From an uncultured Hyphomicrobiales bacterium (lineage in GTDB: Bacteria > Pseudomonadota > Alphaproteobacteria > Rhizobiales > CAJQND01), in the NCBI GenBank assembly GCA_905479595.1, contig CAJQND010000026.1, positions 1-14,685 on the forward strand: DNA of 14,685 nucleotides. Direction: 5' to 3'. Both the position numbers and the translations under genes were made by a program. The notes under the pieces were generated by a model, which did no database searches, was not told the DNA's origin, and saw only the letters and a list, made by a program, of their open reading frames with translations. Every line of letters begins with the position of its first letter. The first letter of the stretch is position 1. Of the stretch, positions 7,154 to 13,643 are shown piece after piece.

Positions 7154-7218
7154 TTCAAATCCGCGTCATGGTGCAATAAGGGAACATTATCTCAACTGAG
7201 AGATGAAAGGGATAGGTC
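7154..7218. promoter_or_regulatory. Shared divergent promoter region of glycerate kinase and aminotransferase
   Basis: Only 65 bp separate the two starts, so both promoters must overlap here or extend into coding DNA. A 12-bp near-palindrome with TCTCA/TGAGA arms lies at 7190-7201 and could be an operator, but it is short. A ribosome binding site for the aminotransferase is present (purine-rich AAAGGGATAGG just before 7219). No clear -35/-10 pair was found. Confidence 0.4.
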
Positions 7219-8559
7219 ATGAGCGAAACAAATCGAAGCCGGGTGTTCTATCGTCACCTGAAAACCGACTATCCCAGCGCGGCGGCTGGATCTGGCGCAT
7301 ACATTACCGATGCCAGCGGCAAGCAGTATCTCGATGCCTCGGGCGGCGCAGCAATTTCATGCCTTGGCCACGGCCATCCGCGCATTGTCGCTGCTATCAA
7401 GCAACAACTCGACACAATGGCGTTCGCCCATACCCGGTTTTTCACCAATGAGGCAGCTGAAGAGCTGGCAGCCGTATTATCGGACAAAGCACCAGGCGGC
7501 GCTTGGCGGGTTTATTTTCTGTCTGGCGGATCTGAGGCGAACGAGGCAGCTATAAAGCTTGCCCGCCAACTCCACGTTGAACGCGGCGAAGCATCCCGCG
7601 ATACGTTCATCGCCCGCCAACAGAGCTATCACGGAAACACCATTGGCGCGCTATCGCTTTCCGGCAATCCTCACCGGCGCGAAGTGTTTGAACCGGTTTT
7701 AATGCATCAGGTTCGCCATATCGCGCCGTGTTTCAGCTACCGTTTACGCCAGGAAGGTGAAAGCGAAGAGGCTTATGGAGCAAGGGCGGCAGGCGCGCTC
7801 ACAGCAGAAATTGACGCGCTCGGCGCTGAACGGGCTATCGCCTTTTTTGCGGAAACAGTGGTTGGCTCAACCTTGGGCGCGGTTCCGCCCGCACCGGGAT
7901 ATTTCAAACAAATCCGCCAGATTTGCGACGATACCGGCACTTTGATGATACTTGATGAAGTGATGGCAGGCATGGGGCGAACGGGCACCCTGTTTTCATG
8001 TGAACAAGACGGGGTCATACCAGATATGATTTCCATCGCCAAAGGACTTGGCGCGGGTTATCAGTCAATCGGAGCGCTGATGGTACGCGCTGAACTGGCG
8101 GATGAAATCGAGGCCGGTAGCGGTTTCTTCCAGCATGGCCATTCCTATGTAGGACATCCAACTGCATGCGCTGCAGCACTTGAAGTCCAGCGGGTGTTTG
8201 ACGACGAAAATCTCATTGAGCGCTGCGCCAAGGTGGGTACAAAACTACGCTCTGCATTGGCAGAAACCTTTGCAGATCATCCTCATATTGGGGATATCCG
8301 CGGGCGCGGTTTATTGCTTGGCATAGAAATTGTCAAAAACCGGGAAACCAAGGCTCCGTTTTCCGCAAAACGCAATGTATCTGCAAAACTGAAATCCCGG
8401 GCCATGGAAAATGGTCTGGTCTGTTATCCAGATAGTGGCACCGTCGACGGGTTGAACGGTGATCATGTGCTCATCGCCCCGCCATTTATCATCACGGATG
8501 GACAGATTTCAGAGTTGACGGACAAACTCAGCCGCTCGATCGATGCCGCAATTGGATAA
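7219..8559 (+). CDS. Class III pyridoxal-phosphate aminotransferase
   Basis: This 446-residue cytoplasmic enzyme moves an amino group between an amine or omega-amino acid and a keto acid. It is a complete fold-type I, class III protein: phosphate-cup motif SGGSEANEAAIKLAR (102-116), QQSYHGNTIGALS (134-146), Asp246 in LILDEVMAGMGRTG-like sequence (pyridine nitrogen contact) and Lys275 in SIAKGLGAGYQSIGA (Schiff-base lysine), then GHSYVGHPTACAAAL (307-321) and the C-terminal RGRGLLLGIE (361-370). The ATG at 7219 has a purine-rich Shine-Dalgarno sequence. It is divergent from glycerate kinase and convergent with the carbonic anhydrase gene, 8 bp from its stop. The substrate cannot be settled by eye: the class includes beta-alanine, taurine, GABA, diamine and glutamate-semialdehyde enzymes. 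Taurine- or omega-amino-acid-type use is as likely as any. Confidence 0.92.
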   Translation: MSETNRSRVFYRHLKTDYPSAAAGSGAYITDASGKQYLDASGGAAISCLGHGHPRIVAAIKQQLDTMAFAHTRFFTNEAAEELAAVLSDKAPGGAWRVYFLSGGSEANEAAIKLARQLHVERGEASRDTFIARQQSYHGNTIGALSLSGNPHRREVFEPVLMHQVRHIAPCFSYRLRQEGESEEAYGARAAGALTAEIDALGAERAIAFFAETVVGSTLGAVPPAPGYFKQIRQICDDTGTLMILDEVMAGMGRTGTLFSCEQDGVIPDMISIAKGLGAGYQSIGALMVRAELADEIEAGSGFFQHGHSYVGHPTACAAALEVQRVFDDENLIERCAKVGTKLRSALAETFADHPHIGDIRGRGLLLGIEIVKNRETKAPFSAKRNVSAKLKSRAMENGLVCYPDSGTVDGLNGDHVLIAPPFIITDGQISELTDKLSRSIDAAIG

Positions 8560-8567
8560 ACCTGATC

Positions 8568-9209
8568 CTATCTTCGCAATTGAATAGCCGCAAAATCCCC
8601 GCTTGCATTGTCCAGCCACCTCAACTCAGCTTCGACAATCGAAAACCAAGCCCCGTGAAGATTCAACGTGCCGTTGTCCAACGCCTCCTTAACAAATGGA
8701 AACGTTGACAGATTTTCCAATGATTGCTGGATGGCCAGGTGTTCAAGTTCGCTTTGCCGGTATTCAACCTGCGAAGGTTCAGTGCGTGCAAGCAATTCAT
8801 CGCGCACCTCGGAAATCATATCTACCCAGGGTTTGATAAAATGTCCGATAGATTGATGTTTTGCATCTGCCAGGGCCGCAGAAATTCCGCCACAAAGCCC
8901 ATGGCCAAGTACGACAATATGCTCAACTTTAAGAACCGTTACCGCGTATTCCACCGCTGCCGACGTGCCATGATACGTACCCTTTTCCTCGAAAGGCGGC
9001 ACCAGAGCTGCGATGTTGCGGATAATGAACAACTCCCCTGGCGCAGCGGAAAAAATCGTCGCCGGATCAACCCGGCTATCAGCGCATCCGATCACCATAA
9101 CCCGGGGATGTTGGCCTTCTGCCAACGCACGGTAACGCCTTTCCTCATCTGCCAGACGGTTTTCACGGAAACGCCGGTAACCAGCACGCAAATCAGTTGG
9201 AATTTTCAT
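8568..9209 (-). CDS. Beta-class carbonic anhydrase
   Basis: This 213-residue cytoplasmic zinc enzyme interconverts carbon dioxide and bicarbonate. The beta-class signature is complete: Cys42, Asp44 and Arg46 in GCADSRVDP (41-49), and His103 and Cys106 in LGHGLCGG (101-108). Cys42, His103 and Cys106 bind zinc, and the Asp44/Arg46 dyad is the usual switch and proton relay. RNIAALVPPFE (64-74) and GTSAAVEYAV (81-90) are also typical. The start ATG at 9209 is the only choice, because an in-frame TGA lies two codons upstream. No strong Shine-Dalgarno sequence is seen. It stands alone, upstream of nothing on its strand and convergent with the aminotransferase. Bicarbonate supply for carboxylases or pH balance is the usual role. 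Confidence 0.95.
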   Translation of the reverse strand: MKIPTDLRAGYRRFRENRLADEERRYRALAEGQHPRVMVIGCADSRVDPATIFSAAPGELFIIRNIAALVPPFEEKGTYHGTSAAVEYAVTVLKVEHIVVLGHGLCGGISAALADAKHQSIGHFIKPWVDMISEVRDELLARTEPSQVEYRQSELEHLAIQQSLENLSTFPFVKEALDNGTLNLHGAWFSIVEAELRWLDNASGDFAAIQLRR

Positions 9210-9296
9210 TTTTCAACCCATACCTAACAATCTGGTTCTGTAAACAATATGTAGGATTGGTTGGCAAGCTTTACACCCCCGAAAAACGCTGAAAAA

Positions 9297-10850
9297 TCAG
9301 TTTTCCGCACGCGAATTGATGGTCAGAATTTCAGAAGAATTTTCTGTATTATCCATAAAATCCTGCAACGCCTGGCGTTGTGCTTTGCTGAAGGCGATGC
9401 CGAGTTTGGTGCGGCGGAACAATACATCATCCGCATTGCAGGCCCATTCATGGCGCATCAAGTAGCTCACTTCTGCCGCATAGAGATCATGGCCGAAATG
9501 AACACCCAGCGTGTCACTGCCCAACACCATTTTTGCCCGCGTTCCATAAAGGCGCACCAACCGGGTAACCAGCTCGCGGCTAATGCTGGGGTTATTGTCC
9601 ACATATTCGTCAACCAGGGCATCAAATCCTGCAATCGGGAACGCGCCACCCGGCAGAGGAGTATCCGCAGTCCAGGCAGATTGGCGTGCACCAAGCGTGG
9701 ATTCGATTTCATCCATAATTGTATTGGCCAGCACCCGGTAGGTGGTGATTTTGCCACCGAAGATGTTCAACAACATCGCGTCACCCTCTCCGCCGTCTTG
9801 ACGAATGATGTAATCGCGGGTCGCTTCCTGGGCCTTGCTCGCTCCATCGTCGAAAAGGGGCCGAACGCCGGAATACGTCCAAACCACATCATCAACTGAG
9901 ACCGGTTCAGCAAAATACTCACTTGCCATGTTGCAGAGATAACCTGTTTCTTCGGGCGTAATCTCAGGCTTGCCCATTTCCGGGCCTTCATCGGCATCTG
10001 TCGTACCGATCAACGTATAATCGCGCTCATAGGGAATAGCGAAAATGATCCGGTCATCGGCATTTTGAAAGATGTAGGCCTTTTCGTGCGCAAACTTCTT
10101 TTTGATGACAATATGGCTGCCACGTACCAGCCGGACATTGCGGGCATCATTGCGCCCGAAAACCGATTTGAGCACTTCATCTACCCATGGGCCAGCAGCA
10201 TTCACGACGACATTTGCGCTCAGCGTTTCCGTGACCCCGGTTAAACTGTCTTCGATCTCAATCTTCCACACCCCGTCCACCCGCTCGGCGCGGTTGACCT
10301 TCGTGCGTGGCCGGATATCCCCTCCCCGGTCTGCAGCATCGCGGGCATTCAAAACAACCAGGCGGGAATCATCCACCCAGCAGTCGGAATATTCGAACGC
10401 TTTGCTGAAAGAATTTTTGAGTGGTTTACCTGCCTCATCATCAGAAAGGTTTAAACTTTTGGAGGGAGGCAACAGTTTCCGACCACCAATATGATCGTAA
10501 AGAAACAAACCCAACCGCAGCAGCCAACCTGGCCGCAACCCGGAATGATAGGGCAGCACAAACCGCAAGGGCCAAATGATGTGCGGGGCTATATTCCACA
10601 GCACTTCGCGTTCCAGCAGCGCTTTGCGCACCAGCCTGAACTCATAGTGTTCGAGATATCGCAAGCCGCCATGTACAAGCTTGGTGGAGGCTGAAGACGT
10701 GCCGCTGGCAAAATCTCCTGCCTCGCAAAGGCATACTGAATAGCCGCGCCCGGCCGCATCGCGGGCAATGCCACATCCATTTATACCGCCACCGATAATG
10801 AACACATCATAGTGGCTGCGCTGCGCAGCCGAATGTGAAGAATCTTTCAT
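9297..10850 (-). CDS. glpD: Glycerol-3-phosphate dehydrogenase GlpD (FAD-dependent, quinone-linked)
   Basis: This 517-residue membrane-associated flavoenzyme oxidises sn-glycerol-3-phosphate to dihydroxyacetone phosphate and passes electrons to quinone. The FAD-binding Rossmann motif is IIGGGINGCG (18-27), followed by the E-A-G-D-F-A-S-G-T-S-S and STKLVHGGLRYLEHYEFRLVREAL-like stretch characteristic of GlpD/GlpA. The middle carries VVNAAGPW and the ATP/FAD-type signature near TYSGVRPLFDDG, and the C-terminal helical domain ends after the DDVLFRRTKLGI motif. The start is taken as ATG 10850, 4 bp after the glpR stop with GAGTGAG ahead of it. A start at 10886 would overlap glpR and add 12 residues of no clear value. 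It forms a glpR-glpD operon and would be derepressed with it when glycerol metabolites accumulate. Confidence 0.95.
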   Translation of the reverse strand: MKDSSHSAAQRSHYDVFIIGGGINGCGIARDAAGRGYSVCLCEAGDFASGTSSASTKLVHGGLRYLEHYEFRLVRKALLEREVLWNIAPHIIWPLRFVLPYHSGLRPGWLLRLGLFLYDHIGGRKLLPPSKSLNLSDDEAGKPLKNSFSKAFEYSDCWVDDSRLVVLNARDAADRGGDIRPRTKVNRAERVDGVWKIEIEDSLTGVTETLSANVVVNAAGPWVDEVLKSVFGRNDARNVRLVRGSHIVIKKKFAHEKAYIFQNADDRIIFAIPYERDYTLIGTTDADEGPEMGKPEITPEETGYLCNMASEYFAEPVSVDDVVWTYSGVRPLFDDGASKAQEATRDYIIRQDGGEGDAMLLNIFGGKITTYRVLANTIMDEIESTLGARQSAWTADTPLPGGAFPIAGFDALVDEYVDNNPSISRELVTRLVRLYGTRAKMVLGSDTLGVHFGHDLYAAEVSYLMRHEWACNADDVLFRRTKLGIAFSKAQRQALQDFMDNTENSSEILTINSRAEN

Positions 10851-10854
10851 CCGC

Positions 10855-11637
10855 TCACTCAAGTGCACATGCCGGAGAGGCAACAATCATTTCAACTCCA
10901 GCCGTTTTGCAAAGGTCATGGATCGGCTCCGGAACATCTTCATCAGTAACGAAAACATCGATATCGGTAATTTTGCCAATCTGCACTGGTGCCCGGCGCT
11001 CAAACTTGATTGAATCAGCGACAAGAATTTTTGTGCGCGCCTGTCCGAGTATTGCCTGGGCAACCCGGACTTCGCGGTAATCGAAATCAAGCAACGTCCC
11101 CTCTTCGTCAATGGCAGATGTGCCAATAATGGCAAAGTCCACTTTGAATTGCTGGATGAGATCAACCGCTGCTGCCCCGACAATGCCGCCATCGCTCTTG
11201 CGCACCATGCCACCGGATACGACGACATCGACCCCCGGTGCATCAGCCAGGATATAGGCCACATTGAGATTGTTGGTGATCACCATCAAACCAAGATGCC
11301 GCCGCAATGCGTGGGCCACCTGCTCGGTTGTTGTGCCTATGTTGAGAATAAGCGACGCGTTGTCGGAAATAAGCCCAGCGACAGTTTGCGAAATTCGTGC
11401 CTTGCCATCTGCAGCAATCTCGCGGCGCGATTGGTAAGCCATGTTCACCGTATTAGACGGAAACACCGCGCCACCATGCACCCGGTTAAGTTTTTCCAAG
11501 TCGCACAGGTCATTGAGGTCTTTGCGGATCGTTTGGGGGGTTACCTCAAACCGGGTTGCCAGGCCCTCCACGTCCACGCGCCCATCGCGGCGAGCAATTT
11601 CAAGAATATCCATCTGTCTGGGCGGCATAGGCTGCAC
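10855..11637 (-). CDS. glpR: DeoR-family repressor GlpR of glycerol catabolism
   Basis: This 260-residue transcriptional repressor probably senses glycerol-3-phosphate. Residues 5-60 are the DeoR winged helix-turn-helix (RQMDILEIARRDGRVDVEGLA, then EVTPQTIRKDLNDL and LNRVHGGAV). Residues 80-240 are the sugar-phosphate isomerase-like effector domain, with NIGTTTEQVAHAL (99-111), ITNNLNVA (120-127), VSGGMVRKSDGGIVG (140-154) and IIGTSAIDEEGTLLDFDYREV (170-190). The GTG at 11637 is favoured because AAAGGAGT (11651-11644) lies 7 bp before it. ATG at 11628 and 11613 are later in-frame options without so good a site. It heads glpRD and is divergent from glpV across 158 bp that hold repeated TTTCG motifs, its likely targets. 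Confidence 0.93.
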   Translation of the reverse strand: MQPMPPRQMDILEIARRDGRVDVEGLATRFEVTPQTIRKDLNDLCDLEKLNRVHGGAVFPSNTVNMAYQSRREIAADGKARISQTVAGLISDNASLILNIGTTTEQVAHALRRHLGLMVITNNLNVAYILADAPGVDVVVSGGMVRKSDGGIVGAAAVDLIQQFKVDFAIIGTSAIDEEGTLLDFDYREVRVAQAILGQARTKILVADSIKFERRAPVQIGKITDIDVFVTDEDVPEPIHDLCKTAGVEMIVASPACALE

Positions 11638-11643
11638 TTGTGT

Positions 11644-11651
11644 ACTCCTTT
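11644..11651 (-). promoter_or_regulatory. Ribosome binding site supporting the GTG start of glpR
   Basis: On the minus strand AAAGGAGT stands before the GTG at 11637, with 7 bases between GGAG and the start codon. Its upstream edge touches the first TTTCGCAAT repeat of the candidate operator. Confidence 0.7.
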
Positions 11652-11674
11652 CGCAATTTTCGCAATAATTGCGA
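11649..11674. promoter_or_regulatory. Candidate GlpR operator: tandem TTTCGCAAT and a palindrome
   Basis: TTTCGCAAT occurs twice in direct tandem (11649-11657 and 11658-11666). The second copy also forms the left arm of TCGCAAT-A-ATTGCGA (11660-11674), a perfect 7-bp inverted repeat around one base. DeoR-family GlpR proteins are known to bind TTTCG- or TTCG-containing repeats. This block lies directly before the glpR ribosome binding site, where a bound repressor would stop glpRD transcription. Confidence 0.55.
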
Positions 11675-11678
11675 TTTT

Positions 11679-11725
11679 TTTCGAATAAATCAATTTATAA
11701 ACTATTGACTTTCGTTTTTATTCGT
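11679..11725. promoter_or_regulatory. Further TTTCG-type half-sites and promoter zone between glpR and glpV
   Basis: TTTCG recurs at 11679-11683 and 11710-11714, with ATTCG at 11720-11724; TTCGT at 11711 and 11721 is repeated with a 10-bp period, about one helical turn. The stretch is very AT-rich. TTGACT (11705-11710) resembles a plus-strand -35 box, but no good -10 sits 16-18 bp away, so exact promoters are not assigned. The rest of the gap, up to the glpV ribosome binding site, holds nothing else recognisable. Confidence 0.45.
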
Positions 11726-11782
11726 ATTGTGCTGTCTAGATAACGCACCAACATTTTAAAATGAGTGCGAATGCAATCACTT

Positions 11783-11789
11783 GGAGGAG
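11783..11789 (+). promoter_or_regulatory. Strong ribosome binding site of glpV
   Basis: GGAGGAG lies 6 bp before the ATG at 11796. It rules out the in-frame TTG at 11781, which overlaps this site. A near-perfect Shine-Dalgarno sequence fits the high expression expected of a periplasmic binding protein. Confidence 0.8.
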
Positions 11790-11795
11790 ACAAGC

Positions 11796-13532
11796 ATGAA
11801 AAAGTTGCTTTTGGCGTCAGTCGCGATGATCGCGCTGGGCGCCGCGGCGCTTCCTGCCCACGCAGATATGGCCGCTGCAACAAAATGGGTAAACGATGAA
11901 TTCCAACCATCCGTTCTTTCTAAAGATGAGCAGATGAAGGAGATGGACTGGTTCATTAAGGCGGCGGAGCCGTTCAAGGGCATGGAAATCAATGTGCTCT
12001 CCGAAACCATTCCGACCCATGAATATGAATCAAAAACCCTGACCAAGGCATTTGAGGAAATCACCGGCATCAAGGTCAACCATCAGTTGCTCGGGGAAGG
12101 CGAGGTTGTGCAGGCGGTGCAAACCCAGATGCAGACCAACCGTAACCTGTATGATGCCTACATTAACGACAGTGACCTCATCGGCACCCATTCGCGCCTG
12201 CAACAAGCGGTCAATCTAACTGACTGGATGGCAGGCGACGGCAAGGCTGTTACCAACCCTGGTCTCGACGTAGAAGATTTCATCGGTAAGTCGTTCACTA
12301 CCGGTCCTGATGGCAAACTCTATCAGCTACCTGATCAGCAGTTCGCCAACCTCTACTGGTTTCGCAAGGACTGGTTCGACAAACCGGAGCTGAAAGAGAA
12401 ATTCAAGGCAAAATATGGCTATGAACTGGGCGTCCCGGTTAACTGGTCTGCCTATGAAGACATTGCTCAATTCTTCAGCGAAGACGTTAAAGAAATCGAT
12501 GGTGTGCGTGTGTATGGCCACATGGACTATGGCAAGCGTGCGCCGGACCTGGGCTGGCGTATGACCGATGCCTGGCTTTCAATGGCAGGTTCCACATCAC
12601 CTGGTTTGCCGAATGGCCGCCCGATTGATGAATGGGGCATCCGCATGGAAGCCGATAGTTGCAATCCATCTGGCGCATCAGTATCGCGCGGTGGCGGCAC
12701 CAATGCTCCAGCGTCTGTATTTGCCATTGCAAAATGGGACGAGTGGCTTCGCAAATATGCGCCTCCAGGTGCAGCAGATTACGACTTCTATCAGTCGCTG
12801 CCTGCATTGGCGCAAGGTAATGTTGCCCAGCAGATTTTCTGGTACACGGCGTTTACAGCTTCCATGGTTGCGCCGAAATCCGCCGGCAACAACACTGTTG
12901 ATGACGCTGGAAAGCCACAATGGCGCATGGCACCCTCACCCCACGGCCCATACTGGAAAGATGGTATGAAGCTTGGCTATCAGGATGCTGGTTCCTGGAC
13001 GATTTTGAAATCCACACCAACCAAACGGGCAAAGGCAGCATGGCTTTATGCACAGTTTGTCGTCTCAAAAACAGTGGATGTGAAAAAGTCTGATGTTGGT
13101 CTTACGTTCATTCGTGACTCAACAGTTCGCCATCAGCACTTTACTGATCGTGCACCCAACCTTGGAGGGCTAATCGAATTCTACCGCTCCCCAGACCGGG
13201 AAAACTGGACACCAACCGGCGTCAACGTGCCGGATTATCCCAAGCTTGCACAGCTGTGGTGGCAGAATATCGGTGATGTGAACTCTGGTGCATTTACACC
13301 ACAACAGGCCATGGACCGGCTTGCTGGTGAAATGGATCAGGTAATGAGCCGGATGCAGGCTGCCGACGAAAAAGCCAAAATTTACGGCGGCTGCGGCCCT
13401 CGCCTCAACGAGGCTAAGGACCCTTCTGAGTGGCTTGGCAAAAAAGACGGTCCAGCAGCGAAGCTGGAAAACGAAAAAGAGCCCGGCAAAACGGTTGCCT
13501 ATGAGGAAATCGTCAAACGTTGGGCACAATAA
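11796..13532 (+). CDS. glpV: GlpV, periplasmic substrate-binding protein of a glycerol ABC transporter
   Basis: This 578-residue extracellular solute-binding protein should capture glycerol (or a similar polyol) in the periplasm and deliver it to the ABC permease. Residues 1-23 form a signal peptide (MKKLLLASVA, Ala-rich core, AHA before Asp24). The mature protein is a family 1-type binding protein but much larger than the usual 400-440 residues, as in rhizobial GlpV. Visible motifs include LTKAFEEITGIKVNHQLLGEGEVVQAVQTQM-like sequence near residues 70-105, YDAYINDSDLIG, and the aromatic-rich QLPDQQFANLYWFRKDWF. There is no lipobox cysteine, so it is soluble. It is divergent from glpR and followed after a stem-loop by glpS. 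Glycerol specificity comes from family and neighbourhood, not from residues that I can verify. Confidence 0.92.
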   Translation: MKKLLLASVAMIALGAAALPAHADMAAATKWVNDEFQPSVLSKDEQMKEMDWFIKAAEPFKGMEINVLSETIPTHEYESKTLTKAFEEITGIKVNHQLLGEGEVVQAVQTQMQTNRNLYDAYINDSDLIGTHSRLQQAVNLTDWMAGDGKAVTNPGLDVEDFIGKSFTTGPDGKLYQLPDQQFANLYWFRKDWFDKPELKEKFKAKYGYELGVPVNWSAYEDIAQFFSEDVKEIDGVRVYGHMDYGKRAPDLGWRMTDAWLSMAGSTSPGLPNGRPIDEWGIRMEADSCNPSGASVSRGGGTNAPASVFAIAKWDEWLRKYAPPGAADYDFYQSLPALAQGNVAQQIFWYTAFTASMVAPKSAGNNTVDDAGKPQWRMAPSPHGPYWKDGMKLGYQDAGSWTILKSTPTKRAKAAWLYAQFVVSKTVDVKKSDVGLTFIRDSTVRHQHFTDRAPNLGGLIEFYRSPDRENWTPTGVNVPDYPKLAQLWWQNIGDVNSGAFTPQQAMDRLAGEMDQVMSRMQAADEKAKIYGGCGPRLNEAKDPSEWLGKKDGPAAKLENEKEPGKTVAYEEIVKRWAQ

Positions 13533-13560
13533 GGTAAGTGCGACTCCTCCCTTGCACGAT

Positions 13561-13603
13561 GGGTGGTCCGGCAACACTAACGCCGGGCCACTCCATTCAT
13601 TTT
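13561..13603 (+). terminator. Stem-loop between glpV and glpS (partial terminator or mRNA stabiliser)
   Basis: GTGGTCCGGC (13563-13572) pairs with GCCGGGCCAC (13582-13591) with one G-U pair and a 9-base loop; two further pairs extend the stem to 13561-13593. A short T-rich stretch (about 13597-13605) follows. Such hairpins after a binding-protein gene commonly raise its transcript level over the membrane and ATPase genes downstream. The weak T-run suggests read-through. Confidence 0.6.
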
Positions 13604-13643
13604 TATGCTAACTTTTTAGAACTTTCGCACTTTAGGATGCGCA

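Noticed and set aside
8554..8568. Small GGAT/ATCC hairpin between the convergent aminotransferase and carbonic anhydrase genes
   Set aside because: A 4-bp stem without a T-tract is too weak to call a terminator.
8724..9227. 167-codon plus-strand open frame opposite the carbonic anhydrase gene
   Set aside because: The carbonic anhydrase on the other strand has complete catalytic motifs; this frame has none.
9210..9296. Possible promoter of the carbonic anhydrase gene and terminator of glpD in this gap
   Set aside because: A minus-strand TTGCCA and a TTTACA are present, but no spacing gives a convincing -10 box, and no stable hairpin with a T-run follows glpD.
9261..9899. 212-codon plus-strand open frame opposite the end of glpD
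   Set aside because: It lies almost wholly antisense to the well-supported glpD gene, and its translation shows no recognisable domain or ribosome binding site.
11149..11688. 179-codon plus-strand open frame opposite glpR
   Set aside because: It is antisense to glpR, crosses the candidate operator, and matches no known motif.
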